Below, in pieces: positions 1 to 12,775 of a stretch of 64,000 nt of DNA. Position 1 is the stretch's first letter. Each line of letters begins with the position of its first letter. A program made the translations under genes and the position numbers. Below the pieces are notes generated by a model that saw nothing but the letters and a program-made list of their open reading frames with translations, was not told where the DNA came from and did no database searches. The DNA is from Strigops habroptila (lineage: Eukaryota; Chordata; Aves; Psittaciformes; Psittacidae), in contig NC_044278.2 of assembly GCF_004027225.2 (NCBI RefSeq), positions 2,294,001 to 2,358,000 on the forward strand, in the 5' to 3' direction.

Positions 1-3000
1 AGGTTTCTTAAGAGTGGGTTCAGGCTCCCTGGCTGTGGTATGGAGCTGGATCCCAACTGTATCCACTATTACTATAAACCCAACTCAGCTCAGAAAGATC
101 CTATACTTCATTAGTAACTAGTAAAGATATTCAAGTCTGCTGTCTCTTCCCCACCTTCCCCAAAGTCTTGAGCACAGATATTGCATGCCAGTTTTCAGCT
201 GGAACAGTCATATTAGGTTTGTATCTATATGTGCTGAGTTAAAAAATTCAGATTTTTTTCCTCTTATCATAAGCAATTAAAAGAGAAACACAATTATCCT
301 TGTAAAGTAGTTTTTAATGTTTTTAAAGCTTGATCTTAACTTGGGCATGATTTTTACTTCAGCATTTGAGATGCTGGCTTTGTTATAGGTATTCAACAGA
401 AGAAAGAACAATAGTTACATTTTTTAAGTGCAATTCAGATGAATAGCACCGCCAAAGCTGTTTCTAAAATGATTTTACTTATGTGATTTTGACTTTTGTG
501 AATGCTTAGTACTGATGTTTCTAGCACAAAAATTACTTATCTTGGGAGGTTTGAAAATCATGCTGTTTCACTGACATAGAGAAATAGAAGTGTATTGTGA
601 CAGCCTGTTAGGCTGTAAGGTCTAGGGTAAAATAGGGAATTAAAAATCAGAAAAAAAGAAAAGCACAGACAGGTGGGTGGAAATAATGCCAGAGGGAACA
701 GAAACTGCTGCAAGCTAGATTTACCATAATCATTCATGGAAGGTTTACAAAAGGATATTACAGCTACCTGGGAGACAAGAGCCCAGGGCCCTTTTGGCAC
801 ACAAACTAGAGAAAAACTGTCATGCAGTAATACACTGTTTTGGTATCCAATCATAGTGGAAGTGTTTGGGAGGCAGAAGGCAGCAAAAATAGTCGAAATG
901 CGAAAGACAGACAACCAATTTTCTTTAAGCAAATAATATTGATGCAATGACACTTTCAGAGGTTTTTGTCTTCCACAGGCAGTGTGAGGAGTGCCATATG
1001 AACCCAAAAAAGTACAGACTGGAGGTGTGTGTTCTTTATGTTAGTTTAATCCTGGAAATTTGTACTGGCTTAAAACAAGCAAACATTGACATCAGGAACA
1101 GGTCCTGTCACAGTAAGAAGATCCTGCTCTGAGGGCTTTGACAATAAAACACCTTTGTGTAGATAAATCTCCTGGATTTTAACAACTCTTCACAACTGTA
1201 GGTTAGTAATACAATCCATATCTTCATTGTTTCAATAGTAGGAAATATATTTTTTTCTCATCTGTTAATGGCAGCTTCACTGTAGCTACTACTAATGGCT
1301 GTTTGTGTGTCTTTTAAGTTTTGTATCTTGTGTCTTTTTCTGCTCTTTCTTTTCCTTTTTTTTTTTCTTTTTTTAATTGGAGGGAACTGGGGAAATAAAT
1401 GATAGGATGTTCTTTTTATACTGGCCTTAGTGTTGAAGAACCGCATGACCAGAGGGAATGTAGAAGTGCTAGCTACTCTGTCACCTGAAATGATTTTATT
1501 TAAAAGGGGTCTCAACTGCTGATGTGGCAGATCTGTAATTGCAAGCACCTAAGAGCTAGCTATTGGAGCACTCGGGAGTACAAGGTCTCCTCTGTAGAGC
1601 TAAAGCTCCATAACCTGTTTAAACTATGAAACTGGGTTGATATGAAAAGGGGTGGACCTGCCTGTCTTCTCATTCTCTTCCTATGAGGCATTCCAACCTC
1701 ACCTCTGTGTCAGTATTAATTATGCAATGAATTAGATCACCTTGTCAACCTGACAATGTATTTGCTCTCTTCTGCTGTAGTTGTCTGCCAGTTAAGTAAG
1801 TTCCTTGAATCAGTTTACCAGACAGCCAGCTGGTTGCGAGGGATAGGGAAGGGATGAGGGTCCTTCCACCAGAGCAAAGGAAAGGGTAGCAGCCTGGCCT
1901 AAAACCATCTTACAGTGTCCTAGAGCCACAGCCGATATAGGGGTGTGCTCAGCTGCATGACCTTGGCTATAGTATGTGACTGAGGAACATAGTATGGGTT
2001 GTCTCCAACAGCAGGAACTGAAACTAGGAAGCTTCCTAAACCACCTATTAAATTTGTGTTTGAGAGCACTTGTTTTCTGGTCCTCAGCTCTTGCTTGGTT
2101 TCCCCCTCTGTAAGCTGAGAAGGAGCACACTCCTTTCCCTGTGCTTTGTATGGCTTCTGTATTTCTATAGTCATATTTTTTGGGTGACATCCTGCATGTC
2201 TCTGTGCAGTACCTGGTAAAACAGCACCGTGACCTGGGGGGAGGAGGGAGAGGAAGAAGTCAAGGATATCTCTCACTATTACAGTGATACAAATAAAAAA
2301 TAGTGATGTGTTTACTGGGATTGAAATCTGTAACCCTGGCAAACTATAATTGTAATTCATTCTGATTTCTAGTGGCTATCTATAAATGGAGTGTGGATCC
2401 TGGTGCTGTGGTAAATTAACCTTCATTTTATTGAGTAGTTCTATAAATAATTATATAAAAACTATGTAAATCATCACAAATGTGTTATAATTATCTTGAC
2501 AATTATTCTGTATCTCAGTGGGTACGGGGAGAAATGAAACCTGTTCCTAGAGCATTTCTGGTTGCTAAGAAACAGTTGCTTCAGTCATAGAAATTGTCTC
2601 TCACACCAGATATATTATTCTGGCAAATTGGACTTTCAGATTGAGTACCAAGGGAAAGGGGAACAATCAGAAATAGAGAAAATTGCTATTACAGAGCTGC
2701 ATGGGGTCTAGTATATGTGTGTCAAAGATTCTGGTTTTATATCTACCTCTGCGTCTATTTTCATGAACTCTTTTTCTTTCCATTTTTTTTTTTTCCTTTT
2801 TGCCTTCTTTTATCTCCCATCTCCTTCCCCCAAGAAAGCATTTGCTAAGGCAGCATACTGTAAAATCTGGTTTTTTCTTGGTGGGGGAGGGATGGTAAAT
2901 ATGATGATTACCACTTCCTACTTCCCTCATCTCTTCAAAAAATAAACCCCACGTTATGGGATTTAAGACAGATTTCAGCAAAAGCACATGGAGCAAAGGG

Positions 3001-3059
3001 GCTCTGCTCTTTACAATATGTGAAGCAGATGGGAAAGGTAACAAAGACCGATCTGCAAC
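1..3059. other. Unique AT-rich noncoding DNA, no gene seen
   Basis: No exon, RNA gene or recognised repeat could be identified. The longest frame is about 149 codons on the minus strand at 558-1007. It has no recognisable domain and no flanking signal, so it is treated as chance. Short T-rich runs lie near 1350-1377 and 2785-2805. The stretch is typical of avian intergenic or intronic sequence. Confidence 0.6.
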
Positions 3060-3290
3060 TGCTAAGTGACCCAAACTCTTTCTCCTCGCCAAGGCAGCGC
3101 TGTGCTGCAGCCTGGTGTTGGGGCCTCTGGGGAGGGCAGGATGTTTGTGCTGCAGTCAACCTTGTGGGGCTCCAGGGGCTGCCGACCCCCAGTCCCTGAG
3201 CAGGTCAGAGTGGGGGACAGGGTTTATAACACCCGTGTGAGTCGGGGGCTAGCCTGGCAGCCAAGGCTTGAGCCCAGACTTTAGTAAGCT
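3060..3290. other. GC-rich island in AT-rich surroundings
   Basis: Base composition changes sharply to GC-rich for about 230 bases, with repeated GGGG runs (for example around 3118-3135) and CTGCAG words, then returns to AT-rich. It holds a TTTATAA box-like word near 3222. I cannot match it to a family. It could be a worn LTR or another old repeat, or a small regulatory element. A 72-codon frame across it has no recognisable domain. Confidence 0.4.
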
Positions 3291-3965
3291 TGTTGGACTG
3301 TGAGAAGTGATACCTATGCTGTGAGAATGAAAAGAGTTTCTGAAGAGGCAGTACAGAAAGAAGTCACTGGGTTCGCTCCTTAGACCTGGGAGTAGTTAGT
3401 GTGTGTGTTTATAACTCATTTACTCTTTACATAAATTATAAATTGGCCCAGGTCCTCTTCAGACTTATCTGTGTTTAATTCTCCTTTGTTACAGCTTCAT
3501 ATTTTGTTGACGTTGAGATGCCTTTTTGAAAAAAAAATTGCAATTATGTTACCATTACATAAAATAAACAGCAACCCAGCTAGCTTTCTGTCAGAAGCAA
3601 TGAAAACAAAGAATCAATCTTTGCTGAACTCCATGTTTTGAGTTTGAAGCTGTTACAAACTCTGAACTATGTTACTGTATTTTATGCTTAAACATCTTGG
3701 CTAATTAAATTCTGGACGACTTTCTTCTGTGGCTTGCTTAAAGATTTATAACAGTAAAGATCAGAAGGTTGAATCGAGGATTTAATAAAATGTGTTGTAC
3801 AAAGAAAGAAGTTGTGTAGGTGCACAGAATAACAAGTGCTCATTTTAGCACTCTTCATGTGGTTGTAATGATAATTACTGCATGTCTACTGAAATTGATT
3901 TAGGTTTTAATCTTACTTAGAAGTTTAAACATATCATTAATTAAATACTTTAGATAAACAGATTT
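3291..3965. other. Unique AT-rich noncoding DNA
   Basis: I see no gene, RNA or repeat in this stretch. It runs up to the target-site duplication of the solo LTR. Confidence 0.55.
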
Positions 3966-3970
3966 GAGGT
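3966..3970. repeat. Left target-site duplication of solo LTR 1
   Basis: The 5 bases GAGGT immediately precede the LTR and recur immediately after it at 4610-4614. A perfect 5-bp duplication fixes both element ends and fits class III (ERVL-like) integration, although some other retrovirus classes also make 5 bp. Confidence 0.85.
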
Positions 3971-4402
3971 TGTCCTGGTTCGGCTGGGATAGAGTTAATT
4001 TTCTTCCTAGTAACTGGTGCAGTGTTTTGCCTTTAGCCTGAGAACAATGCTGATAACACACTGATGTTTTAGTTGTTGCGCAGTAGCACTTACTTACCCT
4101 AATCAAGGACTTTTCAGTCTCATGCTCTGTCAGTGAGGAGGGGCACAAGAAGCCGGGAGGAAGCAGAGCCAGGACACCTGACCCAAACTAGCCAAAGGGG
4201 TATTCCATCCCACAGCACGTCATGCCCAGCATAGAAACTGGGGGTGGGGGAAGTCACCCAGAAGGTCCACATCGCTGCTTGGGTTGGGCTGGGTATCGGT
4301 CGGCGGGTGGTGAGCAATTGTATTGTGCATCACTTGTGTTTATTGGGGTTTTTTTTCCCTTTCCTCTTCTTAGTTTTATATTCTCTCCCATTGCTATTTC
4401 CC

Positions 4403-4458
4403 TTACTATTATTATTATTACTATTATTATCATTGTTATTATTATTACTAGTAGTAGT
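4403..4458 (+). repeat. TTA/ATT trinucleotide microsatellite inside LTR 1
   Basis: Imperfect (ATT)n with ACT, ATC and GTT interruptions, ending in GTAGTAGTG. The same position in the second LTR (about 29299-29330) holds only a short TTATTATTATT and GGTGGTAGCAGTAGTGG. The tract is therefore part of the family but variable in length, and it accounts for part of the length difference between the two LTRs. Confidence 0.8.
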
Positions 4459-4474
4459 GTATTGTACTTTAGTT

Positions 4475-4480
4475 ATTAAA
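4475..4480 (+). promoter_or_regulatory. ATTAAA polyadenylation signal in LTR 1
   Basis: ATTAAA lies before CTGTTCTTATCTCAACC, at the place where the R/U5 side of an LTR is expected. The second LTR has TTACTGG at the matching site, so it has lost this hexamer. That the signal is used is an inference. Confidence 0.55.
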
Positions 4481-4609
4481 CTGTTCTTATCTCAACCTGG
4501 GGAGTTTACATTCTTTTGATTCTCCTACTCATCCTGCCTGAGGGGGAGAAGAGGGAGTGAGCAAGCAGATGTGTGATGCTGAGTTATCGGCTGGCCTTAA
4601 ACCACAGCA

Positions 4610-4614
4610 GAGGT
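4610..4614. repeat. Right target-site duplication of solo LTR 1
   Basis: GAGGT, identical to 3966-3970, directly follows the CA end of the LTR. Confidence 0.85.
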
Positions 4615-5084
4615 ATTGCTGAAAATCTTATAGGAAAAAAAAGAAAGGTTGTTATTGTCAAGTATTGCTTTTCCCATTACATTTCTCTCAGTTTGAGAGG
4701 TGTGTGTTAATGTAAACATAGAGACAGACATTGTACCGTGTTGCAGTCATTCATAGATCTTACCAGAAACAAAGTATTATCTTACTCAGTGCTGCTCAAA
4801 TCCCATTATAGTTGAGGGATTTATTTTTTCTATGTTTGAGATAACAAAACTTAAAGAAATGTTTCCCAGGGTTTTTCTTCCTTATGAGTGATGGGATGAC
4901 ACTTGTAAGAGCTAGCTGTCTGCCACTGTAACATTCAAACAAGGCAGCTTAGAAAAGAGGCAGGAGAAAAGAAGTCCAAATTCAAAATAAATCGCTGTTT
5001 CTCTAAATGTTATATAGCATGGCAAAATATTCAAAAGTTGTCAAAGGCTTCTGTGGTTGATTTGGGGGTTTTGTTTGTGGTTTC

Positions 5085-5110
5085 GTTGTTGTTTGTTTGT
5101 TTGTTTTTTA
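5085..5110 (+). repeat. (GTTT)n microsatellite
   Basis: A short GTTGTTGTTTGTTTGTTTG run. It has no apparent role. Confidence 0.75.
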
Positions 5111-5826
5111 ATTATGTCTTCCTGAAGTGTACTGTTCTCCTTTGGGTTGTTTGTAAATCAGAGTTATAAGCTGACCTTTGAGGGAAGCTAGAGTTTGATT
5201 GCTTTGTAATTCAAGACCCAGAAGGTACAAACTGGATTGGATGCAAGTTTTAGTATTTAGAACGTAACAGACACTTTGAAAAGTAACCCAAACAATGGGG
5301 CAATTAGCTTTCTGAACTCTAATTTATTTTGCATCAGAGAATGATTGAAGTGTTGCCACATGGTCCTTGCTATCTCGGGTAAATGTTCCTCAAGGGAAGG
5401 ATCAACCCATGTTTTCATAAATCCATGCCTTTGAAAAATGAGTGATTATTGTTGAACACATCTAAGGAACTGGGATATGCATCTTCTGTCCTCATAATTC
5501 TATCCAGTCCACTTATGGCTTCACCTGAGTGGACTTTATCAGAAGGCTTGAAAGTGTTCTCTAAGACTTTTCTATATTTACTTTCTTCACAAAGTACTGA
5601 CACTTTAGTGGCTCTAATCTGGGGGTGTCACAGCTTCCTTTTGAAGACAGCAGGATGCTATAAGAGCCCCTACAAATCCAATCAATGATGTATACTGGTA
5701 TTAACCTGCAACTCCCTAATCTCCATAGAAAGAATGGCAGCTTTGGATCTGAACTTGGAATTCAGTACCACTGAGAAATGATGGGCTGGGGTGAATCTGT
5801 GGAGCTTCCATGTGTGCTGTTTTCTT

Positions 5827-5871
5827 GGAAGAAAAAAAAAAAAAGAAAAAAGAGAAAAAAGAGAAAAAAAG
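5827..5871 (+). repeat. A-rich purine tract (A/GA low complexity)
   Basis: A continuous purine run made of A13 followed by GAAAAAAGAGAAAA-type units. A 104-codon frame that starts just upstream owes its lysine/glutamate-rich part to this tract and is not a gene. Confidence 0.8.
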
Positions 5872-8800
5872 TCTTTCAGTTGGCTTGTCAAAGCCAGGGA
5901 AAACTGCCGTTTTGACCTGCAGCTCTTTTCACATTGCAGGGCCAGCATTTAGCATCCTCCATCATCCTTGTTCCTGTGAAGGGCATGTGGATGAAAGCCC
6001 CCTGCCTTGTGGCTCTGCCTCTTTGGGCTGTTGGCAGTTATTAGGATCTAATGTGGGGCTTGAGAGATTGCTCTGGGGCAGGGGAAGAGGGTTTTTCTCT
6101 CTCTTTGTGCAGCACAGGGTTTAGCTGTGTTGTGGATTGAACTTGGTGGCTCTACTGAGCAGAATGGTAGTACACAAAGTTAATAAAATGTTCCGCAGCG
6201 AATCATGTTGGCTGGAATTGTTTCTCCCTAGTCAGATTCTAAAGCAAAAATAGATAATCCAGAATGAGATTCCTTTTATAACAGCAAGTGTCATTGTTAC
6301 ACAAGGAATTGCATATATTGATGAAAATGGCAGAAGAGAAGGGAAATGAGCTGATGACAGTTAAAAAATAGTCTTTTTCAACAGAGTATTGCTTAAGGCC
6401 ATCCAAGGAAGAGAAGAAAAAACTAAATTGATGTGAAGGAGAAAAGGGAATATGTTATCATCTGTCTGTTTAGACAGATAAAGCAAAAAAATAAAGGAAA
6501 AAAATGTTTGAAATACACTTTACAAATACATTTGAAATATTGTAAATAATACACTTGAAAATTATGGATGTGGAACTGGAAAACTCAAAGATGCACTTCA
6601 TAAAGAGTATAAAGTTTTGTTTTCTAGAAGGAACATCTTTGTCCATTTCTTTTAGCTGCTCATGTCTTTTACAGAGCTTGAATAAATATAAAATATTAAA
6701 ATTGCAAAAAAGCAGATACATAAGTAAGTAAAATACAAAATTTTACAGGTAAGAGCTAACTTATTTTGAAATAAGTACTGGAAATATGATGATGTATTCC
6801 CATAAATGTGGTGGTTTTCCTTTCCTTTTTATTTCCCTTTTGTGATACTACTGTATCTTTTCACTGGTTGAAAATTCAGAAAATGCAATAATAGTTACAG
6901 CATCCTGATAAATTACTTTGTAGTATTCTGAGAAGTAAACCTTTACTAATGCAGAGAAGGCAAATAGAACAGTAGCCAATTTACGTCACTGCAGACTGCA
7001 ATGCAAGTCACTATAGTCATGCTAACATGAAGTATTTTAAGTCCAAAAAGCTTATTTGTTGCTTTTATTGCCCTTAGCTTCCATTTAGATAATAAGTAAC
7101 CTAAGAAGGAATCAAAAATAGCATATATCCTTTCCTTAGGGCCTATTCTTTGCCAAATCCTGAGTTAAAAGCAACTTTAGGAGGTGCTATGCAGTGTGAA
7201 AAAGGAAGATCAGATATGTCTTTCAGTTGATTCTCTTTGGATATAAACAATTGTTTTGATATAGCGTAAGGATGTGATAATATATGATAAATACATAATA
7301 TGTGATAAATATGTACTCTATATGTAGGAATAAAACAGCACAGCCAATAGCTCATTGTTAACATGTAAATAGCACCTTGGGAACATCTAGAAATGTATTA
7401 GCCTTTGCTAGCATTTCTGAAGTTTTATTAAGACAAATGCAGAAAGTATGCAGCAATACTGAACAAATCAATTTAACCATGTTGTCATAATGGAGCTTCA
7501 GTAATAAATCAAATTCCAAAATATTAATTCAAAGATAACATCAACCAACCTGTTAATATCTTGTCTTCTTTCCAAAAGATTACAGTGGGTAAACCAAAGA
7601 TAAAAAAATAATCAACACCTATCCTAATTCAGAAGATGATGATGGGGGAAACGCAAGTCCTACTTTTAACAGAAATGCTAAATGGTATGAAAAGCTAAAT
7701 GTGAGTCTCTAGGCAAGATCACCACGTGCAAAATTTGGAGGAGATATTAAAATCCTAACCTGAATCCAGATTTTGTGTCCAGTCTTTTATGGGAGAAGCC
7801 AACTTAATTTCTTTAAGTTGAATATTGCTGTACCTTGGAATTTGGAAGCTGACTCTTGGAGATGTGTGATCCCAAAATACAGATTGCTCCAATACAAAAG
7901 AACAGTGAAATATTTACAATAATAAGCAATCTAGCCTAAAATTGCCAATGCTGCTTTAAAAAGTTAAGACTCAGATCTGAATTTACTTTATCAGATGAAG
8001 GGGATGGTTGTGACATCTGGCTTACACTTATGTATTTCATTTGCTTTAATTATAGTTTCTTCCATGTGATGGGGTTGGATACCCTGCTCATTACAAAATG
8101 TCACTTTTACCATTATGGAGGTAATTTTCCTGTTTCTCATAAACCAGGACTATAGACACTTGTGTTTAAGAGACTGATTTTTTTTAATCCTTCCTCAGCA
8201 TTAACCTCCATTGCAAAATTGTACTTGAAGTATTTTTCTTTATATTTATGGGCAAAATTAACCATTCCTTCTCAACTAAAGGACAAGAAAGTATGGCAAA
8301 AGGAGACAGCACTGTGAAGCACCAGGAAAAAACCCAATAAAACAACCAAACATCTATAAAGCTCTCTGATATAGGACCTTATTCTTAAGAGAAGTCTTAG
8401 CAACAGACTTCTTGTAACAAAACCTCAAATATTTTACACAAAGAAAATTTGATGTAGATATTAAATAGATCTGTAAAAACATCAAACTTCACAAATATTT
8501 CAGCCTGTAAGCTCCCAAGCGTAAATTTACTTTTTGACTGTGCTGTCCCCTTTTTATGTTAATTTCACACAGATCCATAAACAACTGAGATTTAATTTAG
8601 TATTTCAGGCATCCATAGAGATGAAATTCTCAGTGACATTTCTGGCGGAAATGTATTTTATGTGGAAAAAGATGTCACAAACAGAGGGACCTAGGGGAGA
8701 AAGGAAAAGAAATGAGCTATTTCTAGTGGTACAGTGATAATACAACATCACTGTGCAAAGTTTGGTTCAGAATGAACAGCAATAAATACATAATGTCACC

Positions 8801-10288
8801 TCTGTGACATAGGAGGTCATATACCTTGAACACTTGAACCCTATTGCTAGAAATCAATGGCATTTAAGATTTTAAGTGCTACAGACATTGAAAATTGGGC
8901 TTAATCTGTTTTGTTACTTGGGTTTGGGTTTTTTTCAGTTTCTCTTTTACACTTGATAATTGTTTTATTAGGTTATATTTAGGGGGTTTTTTTTGTTTGT
9001 TTTGTTCTTTAAATGCATGCCAGGAAAGAAGTTTGATAGTCATTATAGTGCAGTCCTTGTTTTTATGAAGAAAAGACAAGGCTCTTGGGTGAAAAATTGG
9101 TCCACATGTACATATCTACTATGCCCTCAGCAAGATCATTACAGTCTATTTGGAGTGCTGTGGACATGCCACTGAAAAATATTGGATTACATTATGCCTA
9201 TAAACCTCAGGCATTGTGCACTTTTCTAAATTATTCACACATAATTACTCTAGGGGATTACACTTTAGGATGATGGGAGGATGCCTAAAATCAGACAGCC
9301 ATGAAGTACCTTTATTCTTCAGTATGTTCTTGGAATACATTAATCTTGAAGCTTAAAATGCACAGTGATGAGTTTACCTATTTGGAAAAGATGATGATGA
9401 TTGCCGATCTGCCAGATAGTAAGTTAATTGCTATATTTAACTTACTTATTGGGAATGAAAGGCAGGCTGTGATTTCTTTTTTTCTTTTTTTTTTTTTTTT
9501 TCCAAAAGGACACTTCTGATGACAATTCTTTCTAATATGTGGCATGGCTAGTTATTTTTAGTGGATAGGGTTGTTGCTCAAAATTCTTGCTGTCAGAAAT
9601 AACAAGTGCATTAAATTGGATCTCTTGAACTAGTAATAGATTAGTGTTATTAATAAAACTATTTGCTTTGTGGAAAATGTAGTTTGCCTAAGGAATTTTT
9701 AAAGTATAAAGATGGCAAAGGTGATGATGCATCTGCTTTTCCTACTCAACTTGAATATTTTTATTGTGAATATAAGTGAAAAATAATATTGGATACAGAG
9801 AGGAATTTTGGAAATTCAGAGCAGGTTTTATAACCTCCTCATGTAAGCATTCATGCCTTACATGGACATTTTAATAAATTAACAGCTCTGAATGATGCAT
9901 AAAATAGAAGTAGAATTGATGTTCCTTCCTTCTTATTTCTCAGCCTGACCAGAGCATCTCAGTAGAAAGCATTCACTATGGTGAACTCTGGGGCAATAGC
10001 ATCAGAGAACGTTCTTTGTTTTTAAAGATGAAGTGGAATCTATTTTGATGATGGCTGACTTGAACATATGCATCTGCTGCAGAGCCTCACTTTAGAAGTA
10101 AATAAAAATACCCTGCAGAAGCTCTTGCAATGGTAGACAATTTTGAGATCAAAATGCAGTGTTTTCAGGCATATATATTAGGTCATCTGAGACTTTAAAT
10201 GTCACCCTGTGAGCGCTCCTGTTCACTTCTGCAAAATGAAGCAGATAAAATTTTTTCTTTTTTTCTCCCTTGTTTTACAGTAATTACA

Positions 10289-10880
10289 AAATCACAGAAT
10301 AGCAGAGTTTGGAAGATAACTCTGGAGATCATCTGGTCTGGCATCCTCTGCTTGAGCAGGGTAAGCCAGGGCAGATTGCTCAAGGTTGTGGCCAAGTATT
10401 TTGAATACCTCCAGTGATGGAGACCCCACAACCTCCCTGGGCAACCTGTTAGTGTTCAACCATCCTCACAACAGAAAAGTGTTATCTTATGTTTAAGTTG
10501 GGTTCCTTGTATGTCAGTCTGCGCCCGTTGCTGTTGTCCTGTCACTGGGCACCATTGAGAAGAGTCTGGCTCCCCGTTCTTTACTCCCCTCATCACATTT
10601 GTATTTGTACACATGGATCAGATCCCCTGAGCCTTCTGTGCTCCGGGCTGGACAGTCCCAGCTCTCTCAGCCTCTCCTTGTAATACACATGCTCCAGTAC
10701 CTTAAGCATCTTTGTGACCCTTCTCTGAAGTTGCTCCAGTATGTCCCTGTCTGTCTCGTACTGGGGAGCCCAGCACTGGACCCCATGTATTTCACCAGTG
10801 ATAAGCAGAGGAGAAGGATCAAGCCCCTTGACCTGCTGGCAACACTCCTCCTAATGAAACCCAGGATGCCGTTGGGTCCT
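10289..10880 (-). mobile_element. CR1 LINE fragment, older subfamily, 5'-truncated
   Basis: Read on the minus strand, this is the 3' part of a CR1 non-LTR retrotransposon. The plus strand opens with the complement of the CR1 3' end (AATCACAGAATAGCAGAGTTTGGAAG). It then runs through the familiar CR1 words CATCTGGTC, CCCACAACCTCCCTGGGCAACCTGTT and CTCTCAGCCTCTCC to CTTGACCTGCTGGCAACACTCCTCC and CCAGGATGCCGTTGG. Its 3' end differs from the other copies here (single degraded octamer, TTTGGAAGATAACTCTGGAGATC), which suggests an older CR1 subfamily. Minus-strand frame pieces such as GILGFIRRSVASRSRG match the ORF2 reverse-transcriptase end, but stops and shifts break them. The left end is well placed; the right end (5' truncation) is uncertain by about 20 bases. 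Confidence 0.9.
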
Positions 10881-12720
10881 CTATCCGTGAGGCCAAAAAA
10901 TGTCATTAAAACATTCTGCAGTTGCCTCAGTTTGTGTACTCAACAGACTTTTGCATAGAGGCAAGGTCAGGAAGGCAAGAGAAGAAAATATGTAGCCAAT
11001 AAAGAGAATAAAAAGTGATAGTAAAATATGACTATCTTTAAGAGCCCCCAGCACTTAAATGTAAAGACATTTCAAATTCATGTTTTCACATTTAAATAGA
11101 GGTTTATTTATATATTTGGTGTAACATGATTTTAACTATAGGAAATGTATTTCTCTACTGGAAAAAAAAAATAATAAGCAAGCAAGCTCCTGTGTTATTC
11201 CCATACAGAATTTTAAATGTAATCAGAAAGCTCCCTAGGCTAAGCCACTTTAGTTTTATGGATCCTATTTGCATGCAGATAATCAAATATAGCTACTGGG
11301 AGTGTTTCTAAGTTTGAGCAAGACTGAACAAAGAGTTGAAAACAGAGCAGCAATTCAGACTAGAATGAGAGCTGGACACTCGAGAACGGACCCTTTGAAG
11401 AAGACTCATAAGCAATGTGAAAGTGTCTGAAAAATACACCATTTTATAAGAGATCAGGCTCCAAAACTATGAGAAACTATCCACATTTTTAGGAAGTGAG
11501 AATTCATTCATGTTATTAAAGTAATGATACAAAAAGGTCTGTGTATGACAGCGCAATTCGTGCTTGAGACTCTTAATGTTAGTTTTGCATATATCAGAGC
11601 AAAACTTATGCTAGTAAAATGGAGCTCTGTGCATACTGAGACTTCTCAAATGGCATACCAGTGCTTGAAAGACAGGGGAGAATTTCCTTTGTCCTTTTTA
11701 GTCTATGATTCAAACATACAAAGTTGAAAAGAAAATGCTTTTACTAGAGTAAAAGTAACGAATCAATTCTAAGTAGTTAAAAATAGCTCTTGATAAAATC
11801 TCCAAGAGAAAGGAGATTTAGGATTAAAGGAAATTGTTAATTAGATTAAATCTTTCCATCCTGATGTGGTTCATGAGTGTAATTAATCTTCCTTTAAACA
11901 CTGATGTAAGAGAACATTTTATCTGGGTGAACTGTACAAATTATCCAGGAAGTTACTGAGTGAGGTTATATTCATATTTTTATTCCTAAACTTGTACATG
12001 AGTGATAAGTATCATTGTGGATGTTAGGACTCTCACAAAAGGACAAAACCAAACATACTCTTGAGGGTATGTCATCTTTAATTCCAGATGCTGCATCCCT
12101 GCAAAAGTTTTGTTAGTGTTTCATACAGCTGCCTTTTACAGTGATGTTTTACCACTTCCCTGGGAAATCTTGTATATGCAAGAAAAAGAAACCTGGTTCA
12201 TTTCTTTGAAGTCATAATCTGAGGGGAAAAAAATCAACATGGAGCAGATTTTTGTGGGACAGAAGGTAAGTAGCAGTATAGCTTATAGCTTGGTGTATGT
12301 TTCTAATACCCTATTTCAAATGGTGTTAAATAGGAATTTTGCCACTGGCCTTTCAGAAGGCGAGACTCTCAGGGCAACATAAAATAAAGTTGTTGTGTAG
12401 ATTACATGGCAAATTACTAATGTGTGTTCTCACAATACTTGCTAATAATATGCAATTTTAACAAATAAGCATTTCCTTCTTTGATTAGTTTCTGTGTCAA
12501 TGTCTTCTTTCTCCTCTCACCACTGCAGTCCAGTCTTGGTTTTGCTCTTTTTCCACACCGTGAATATGATCACATCTACCAAGTTGCGTATCTCCATTAG
12601 GCTTTTCTATTAGATGTCACAACAGATTAGAGATGATCTATTACCCAAAAAGAGAGCTTACTGTACATGTAGGATTAAAAAACCTCAACCAAACAAGAAG
12701 ATATGCCAGTGCATGTATAC
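10881..12720. other. Unique AT-rich noncoding DNA
   Basis: No gene or recognisable repeat. A short A run lies near 11161-11172. Open frames here are 61-67 codons and unsupported. Confidence 0.55.
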
Positions 12721-12775
12721 AAATGTGTGCATGATCACACATTTAAAATTGAATTAAAAATTCCTTTTAATTCAA
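12721..12775. repeat. Two adjacent perfect inverted repeats (twin hairpins)
   Basis: Hairpin one has arms AAATGTGTG (12721-12729) and CACACATTT (12736-12744), a 9-bp stem with a 6-base loop. Hairpin two has arms TTGAATTAAAA (12749-12759) and TTTTAATTCAA (12765-12775), an 11-bp stem with a 5-base loop. Only four bases separate them. Whether they form in DNA or RNA is unknown. Confidence 0.75.

Larger units (their letters stand above)
3971..4609 (+). mobile_element. Solo LTR 1 of an avian endogenous retrovirus
   Basis: This is a 639-bp LTR that starts TGTCCTGG and ends ...CCACAGCA, giving the TG...CA termini expected of an LTR, and it is flanked by GAGGT on both sides. No internal gag, pol or env sequence and no second LTR adjoin it, so it is a solo LTR left by recombination between the two original LTRs. 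It shares blocks in the same order with the element at 28925-29492, including GGGGTATTCCAT, GTCATGCCCAG and GGTGGTGAGCAATTG. A TATA-like position (CATAGAAA, 4230-4237) is degraded. The downstream part carries a TTA-rich microsatellite and an ATTAAA polyadenylation signal. The family resembles passerine TguLTR5-type elements as I remember them; a RepeatMasker match would settle the name. No protein is encoded. Confidence 0.88.
4615..10288. other. Unique AT-rich noncoding DNA, no gene seen
   Basis: About 5.7 kb without a recognisable exon, RNA gene or mobile element. It contains a GTTT microsatellite, a purine tract (both listed separately) and a long T run at about 9478-9501. Frames of 60-104 codons here are short, unsupported and partly low complexity. 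Confidence 0.55.

Noticed and set aside
558..1007. 149-codon minus-strand frame
   Set aside because: No domain, no similarity I recognise, no splice or promoter context, and an irregular composition. A chance open frame of this size is plausible in 64 kb.
4403..4458. ATT microsatellite as an independent locus
   Set aside because: A shorter form sits at the same place in LTR 2, so it belongs to the LTR family. It is listed as a sub-feature only.
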